Notes under the pieces: model-generated
The model's database searches: none
What the model was told of the DNA's origin: nothing
Seen by the model: the letters and a program-made list of their open reading frames with translations, nothing else
From: an uncultured Agitococcus sp.
GTDB lineage: Bacteria; Pseudomonadota; Gammaproteobacteria; Pseudomonadales; Moraxellaceae
Reading direction: 5' to 3'
Length of the DNA: 10,075 nucleotides
Assembly (NCBI RefSeq): GCF_937920075.1
Contig: NZ_CALETI010000344.1
Span: 1 to 10,075, forward strand
Made by a program: the position numbers and the translations under genes
Shown here: one piece after another, positions 7,210-10,075 of the stretch
Layout of the letters: the number at the start of each line of letters is the position of its first letter
Position numbering within the stretch: position 1 is the stretch's first letter

Positions 7210-9633
7210 TTAACCACCTTGGTTGTTTTGTGGGTTTGGCGTCGGGTTAGCAAAACTAGCTGTACCATTGGCTTCGATGGATGTGGCTTGGCTACCTTGT
7301 ACTGTACCATTAATACTATATACAACGCCTGCGGCTGTTGGTGCTGTTAGATTGCTAGTTGCTACACTACCAACAGCACCAAAAAACATACCATTGGCAC
7401 TAGCTGTACAATTAGTACAGACTAATGGGTTTTGAGCTGAGCTTGCAGAAACATTCAGATTATTAAAGCTAAAATCATTGCTCCCAGCAGCTAATGTACC
7501 TGCTCCGCTGAGTTGTAAGGATTGCAAGCTATTGGCTTTAGTAAAACCATTAAGTTCTAAACTTAAGTTGGTAGTTGCACGACCAAAATCAACCATGAGA
7601 CTACCACTATTGACTTTGGCAATATCAAAGTTAGTATTTATTTGGTTATTGTTGATTGTTCCAAAAACAGCACTTGCTGTACCACCAACGAGGCTATAAG
7701 TGACTGATCCAACATTAGGAATTGCTGTAGCAGCGGTTGGTAAACCAATTAAATAGTGAATGTTATCATTTGCAGTTAAATTGATTGGAATATCATCGTT
7801 GCCTGTAGCTAAGCGACCATTTGTCCAACGACCCCATGACAAGACTTTGGCAACGTGGCCAACTTGTTGAATTTGCGCAGCACTTTTTGTTGCCGAACCA
7901 ACTGCACCATAAAAATTAGGCGTGTTGGTAAAAATAGAGGCAGAAGCAGCCATTAAACCTTGTGTTTTACTGTCAAAAATAGCAGATAAATTATTTGCTG
8001 CTGTTAGTTTAATGGTTTTGTTATCTGCAGTAATAATCGGTTTGTGTGAAAATAAAGCGGAATAATCACTGTTTAGAGATGAAGCTAAGGTATTAGCGAT
8101 ATTATTGTTTGAAATAGTGCTTTCAGTACCTGTTAATGCGGCTACGCCATTAATTGCTGTTAAATTTTTGCGATTAATTTGGTAAACAACACCTAAGTCA
8201 TTGCCTGATAAAAAGGCAGATAAATCAACAGGGCATTGAGAATTAGCACAAATGTTGGCAGTACTGCTTGTTGCAAATAATTCTTCTTTGGGCAAAATAA
8301 AACCACTGAATTTTTTATCAGCACTAATATCTAAAATAGGATAATTAGAAAGTTTTGCAGTATAAGTTATACTTTTAACATTGGCAGCCATATCAACTGA
8401 TACTAAAGGCATTAGATTGAGATCGATATCAATATTTAATTTGTTTAAAGTGCCTATATCTGTACCAGCACGTGCTGGCGTAGCCCCTGCGAGTACATAA
8501 GAGACTTTCATATTATTGCCAAGACTTTTTTCGGCTGTTGTGCCAACAATGTAGGGCATAAATTGTTTGTCAGTCAGAGTCAGTTGTTGAACCGTCCCTA
8601 AATACGGATCAACAAGGCTGGCACTGCCATTTGTCCATTCACCAAATGATAAAGAGCCTATTTGTTTAACATTGGTAAATTGTAGTCCACCGACTTTTTT
8701 GCGAGTGTCTAGTAATACTTTACCACCGAGATTGTCAGCAGTTTCGGCTGTGCCAATTAAACCAACTAAATTGCCAACTTGTTGGCCATTATCACTAAGT
8801 TCACTATATAGTCCGATGACATTAGGATAAATTTTTACCCCAGAATTACCCGTTAATAAACTACCAAAACTACTTAAACGCGGTAAGCCATCACGCAGTT
8901 GGATAGAGCTTTGCAATAAAGGGGAGCCATCTTGGCTGACTTGGTCGCCAACAGCTGTGTCAGGTTTTTTAGTATCAGCAATTTGTCTGTTTTCTTCTTG
9001 TGTTGCTGATTCAGGATTTTCAGCTCTGGCGGAGACTGTTGTACCAGCAGGTGCTTGGTTAGGGGCTTGGCCTGTTTCTACCTGAAAAGTTTGTCCTGTA
9101 TTAACATTACTGGAGCCAAAGTTATTTTCTAGGTTAACAATGCCGCTGCCAACTGTAAGTAACAATTTGCCATTCGGCTCTTGGTTGGCCGCATAACTTG
9201 TACCACGAATACCAATCGTGGCAACGGGGGTTTGTACCTTGTAATTAGCACGGTTTACTTTGCCTATCGCACCACTAACAGTACGCATTCCACCCCGTAA
9301 AAAATTGAATAACAACGAACCATCGTTAGGTTTATTTTTATCAAAACTGTATTTATCTAAACCAAATACCGTATTAGGTTGTAATGAAATAAAACTACCA
9401 TCAGTAAAGCGAATTTGCACACGACCACGATTGGTTTCTAAACGTTCGCCACTATTGACTAATTCGCCTTTTACTAAAGTACGACGTGAGCCGTCTGTGG
9501 CCACCGCTTCAACATTGCCTGATACAAAATTAACTCGACCCGCAACATCGGCCAAAGCAGTACCTGAAAGAGTGTAAGCAATTAATAGACTTAATAAGCC
9601 TTTTCCATTGAGAGAAGTAGATAAATAATTCAT
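7210..9633 (-). CDS. Exported FecR-domain protein with two barrel-like repeat units (FecR-barrel protein B), paralogue of A
   Basis: This 807-residue paralogue of FecR-barrel protein A has a signal peptide with a standard SPase I site after A28 (TALA|DVAG). There is no lipobox; Tyr20 stands where A has Cys20. The FecR domain (about 30-185) aligns with A without gaps over the first 190 residues or so and is clearly the best conserved part (SGERLET, RFTDGS, LQPNTVFGLD, LRGGMRT, TIGIRGTSY). The linker (190-250) is diverged and less Pro-rich. Two repeat units follow (about 256-523 and 524-807), with W333 and W603, C462-C467 and C739-C742. The protein ends with a short Pro/Asn/Gly tail after GTASFANP. 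A strong AAGGAGG lies 9 nt before the ATG, and the upstream Slam-like gene B ends 17 nt away. By context it is the client of that barrel; its function is unknown. Confidence 0.85.
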   Translation of the reverse strand: MNYLSTSLNGKGLLSLLIAYTLSGTALADVAGRVNFVSGNVEAVATDGSRRTLVKGELVNSGERLETNRGRVQIRFTDGSFISLQPNTVFGLDKYSFDKNKPNDGSLLFNFLRGGMRTVSGAIGKVNRANYKVQTPVATIGIRGTSYAANQEPNGKLLLTVGSGIVNLENNFGSSNVNTGQTFQVETGQAPNQAPAGTTVSARAENPESATQEENRQIADTKKPDTAVGDQVSQDGSPLLQSSIQLRDGLPRLSSFGSLLTGNSGVKIYPNVIGLYSELSDNGQQVGNLVGLIGTAETADNLGGKVLLDTRKKVGGLQFTNVKQIGSLSFGEWTNGSASLVDPYLGTVQQLTLTDKQFMPYIVGTTAEKSLGNNMKVSYVLAGATPARAGTDIGTLNKLNIDIDLNLMPLVSVDMAANVKSITYTAKLSNYPILDISADKKFSGFILPKEELFATSSTANICANSQCPVDLSAFLSGNDLGVVYQINRKNLTAINGVAALTGTESTISNNNIANTLASSLNSDYSALFSHKPIITADNKTIKLTAANNLSAIFDSKTQGLMAASASIFTNTPNFYGAVGSATKSAAQIQQVGHVAKVLSWGRWTNGRLATGNDDIPINLTANDNIHYLIGLPTAATAIPNVGSVTYSLVGGTASAVFGTINNNQINTNFDIAKVNSGSLMVDFGRATTNLSLELNGFTKANSLQSLQLSGAGTLAAGSNDFSFNNLNVSASSAQNPLVCTNCTASANGMFFGAVGSVATSNLTAPTAAGVVYSINGTVQGSQATSIEANGTASFANPTPNPQNNQGG
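7213..8868 (-). repeat. Two protein-level repeat units of about 270 residues in FecR-barrel protein B
   Basis: Unit 1 is residues 256-523 (8065-8868) and unit 2 is 524-807 (7213-8064). The aligned tryptophans GEW333 and WGRW603 are 270 residues apart. Unit 1 matches unit 1 of protein A (TNGS, FMPYIVGT, CANSQCPVD, AFLSGND, YQINRKNL). Unit 2 matches the later units of A (WGRWTNG, HYLIGLPTA, VDFG, CTNC, G-x-F-F-G). The difference of one unit between the paralogues is internal. Confidence 0.72.
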
Positions 9634-9642
9634 GGTGAGTTT

Positions 9643-9649
9643 CCTCCTT
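9643..9649 (-). promoter_or_regulatory. Strong ribosome binding site of FecR-barrel protein B
   Basis: AAGGAGG on the minus strand is a near-perfect Shine-Dalgarno sequence, 9 nt before the ATG at 9633. It fixes the start codon. It lies wholly in the 17-nt gap after the stop codon of Slam-like gene B, consistent with strong translation of a secreted client from an operon mRNA. Confidence 0.85.
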
Positions 9650-9650
9650 G

Positions 9651-10075
9651 TTACATATCAACACGCAAATCAATGCTGATTACATGCCGCGTGAAGTCGC
9701 TAAACGCAATGTTTGATTGGTTGTCACTATAATTATAGCTAGGAATTAACGAAAAGTGTTTATTTATTCGCCAGTTTGCGCTGAGGTTAACATTCTTTTC
9801 GGTATCGGTACGATTTAGATTTAATAATGGATAAAGACCATCATTATGCTCGCGTTTTTCTTGGCTGAGTTGTAGGTTAGTGGATAAGTTATCCATCAGA
9901 CGTAAACTGCTGCCTAAACGTAATCCCTTAAACTGATAACTAAGATACTCGACGGATGTATTACTAACATCTTCATTGCCACTATAAGCACTTACATAAA
10001 AAGAGGGAGTAAATTGCAAATCAAAAGCACGAGAGTAGGCGATGCCTGTATTGTTGCGTTTGCCATCTCGGGCAG
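9651..10075 (-). CDS. Slam-like outer-membrane protein B, C-terminal barrel part (5' end outside window)
   Basis: This is the last 141 or so residues of a second Slam-like DUF560 barrel protein. The reading frame stays open to the window edge: upstream of base 10019 it continues as ARDGKRNNTGIAYSRAFD, which aligns with ARDANRFTLGLAYSQQLE of protein A. The TTG at 10017-10019 is therefore an internal leucine, not a start. Other aligned blocks are F-[TS]-P-[ST]-FY-x-S-x-Y-[ST]-G, GLRLG, DNL, Y-N-Y and FTRHV. Alternating polar and hydrophobic residues mark membrane beta strands. It ends in Met rather than the terminal Phe usual for outer-membrane barrels and present in protein A. Its TAA is 17 nt from FecR-barrel protein B, its probable client. 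The TPR domain should lie beyond the window. Confidence 0.82.
   Translation of the reverse strand, partial: ARDGKRNNTGIAYSRAFDLQFTPSFYVSAYSGNEDVSNTSVEYLSYQFKGLRLGSSLRLMDNLSTNLQLSQEKREHNDGLYPLLNLNRTDTEKNVNLSANWRINKHFSLIPSYNYSDNQSNIAFSDFTRHVISIDLRVDM

Noticed and set aside
10017..10019. TTG as start of a 122-residue protein
   Set aside because: The frame stays open to the window edge and the upstream residues align with Slam-like protein A, so the gene is simply cut by the window.

Overview
The window is about 40% G+C and looks like the chromosome of a low-GC gammaproteobacterium. The clues are a FATP-type acyl-CoA synthetase, a PilH-like response regulator, a YibF-like glutathione S-transferase and Slam-type (DUF560) outer-membrane proteins. 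A Thiotrichales/Beggiatoa-like or Moraxellaceae-like host would fit, but that is a guess from gene content.

Layout. The left part (1-2497) is ordinary: the 3' end of a plus-strand acyl-CoA synthetase with its terminator, a tRNA-Lys(UUU) with a probable promoter, a single-domain PilH-like response regulator on the minus strand, and a plus-strand GST. Between the regulator and the GST lies a 271-bp gene-free element with perfect 20-bp terminal inverted repeats and nested internal palindromes. It is probably a non-autonomous mobile element (MITE-like), and an intrinsic terminator with no obvious gene of its own directly abuts it.

The right part (2540-10075) is one minus-strand cluster made of two tandem copies of the same two-gene unit. 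In transcription order these are: Slam-like B (partial, runs off the window), FecR-barrel protein B, a 129-nt gap with a hairpin, Slam-like A, FecR-barrel protein A, and a bidirectional terminator. In each unit an outer-membrane protein (TPR domain plus beta-barrel with a DSNINNA motif in the complete copy) precedes a large exported protein. That protein has a signal peptide, a FecR domain without the cytoplasmic anti-sigma part, a linker, and then two (B) or three (A) copies of a unit of about 270 residues. The repeat units carry W-G-x-W, HY-[IL]-[IL]-G, a paired Cys motif and an ending G-F-x-x-G...G-V-A-A-F, which resembles the C-terminal barrels of Slam/type XI secretion clients. The gene gap is 17 nt in both units, which points to duplication of the whole unit.

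Working model (inference): each Slam-like protein moves its adjacent FecR-barrel protein across the outer membrane, so the cluster encodes a duplicated type XI-like secretion or surface-display system whose cargo is a FecR domain on a barrel-repeat stalk. I know of no characterised role for this combination.
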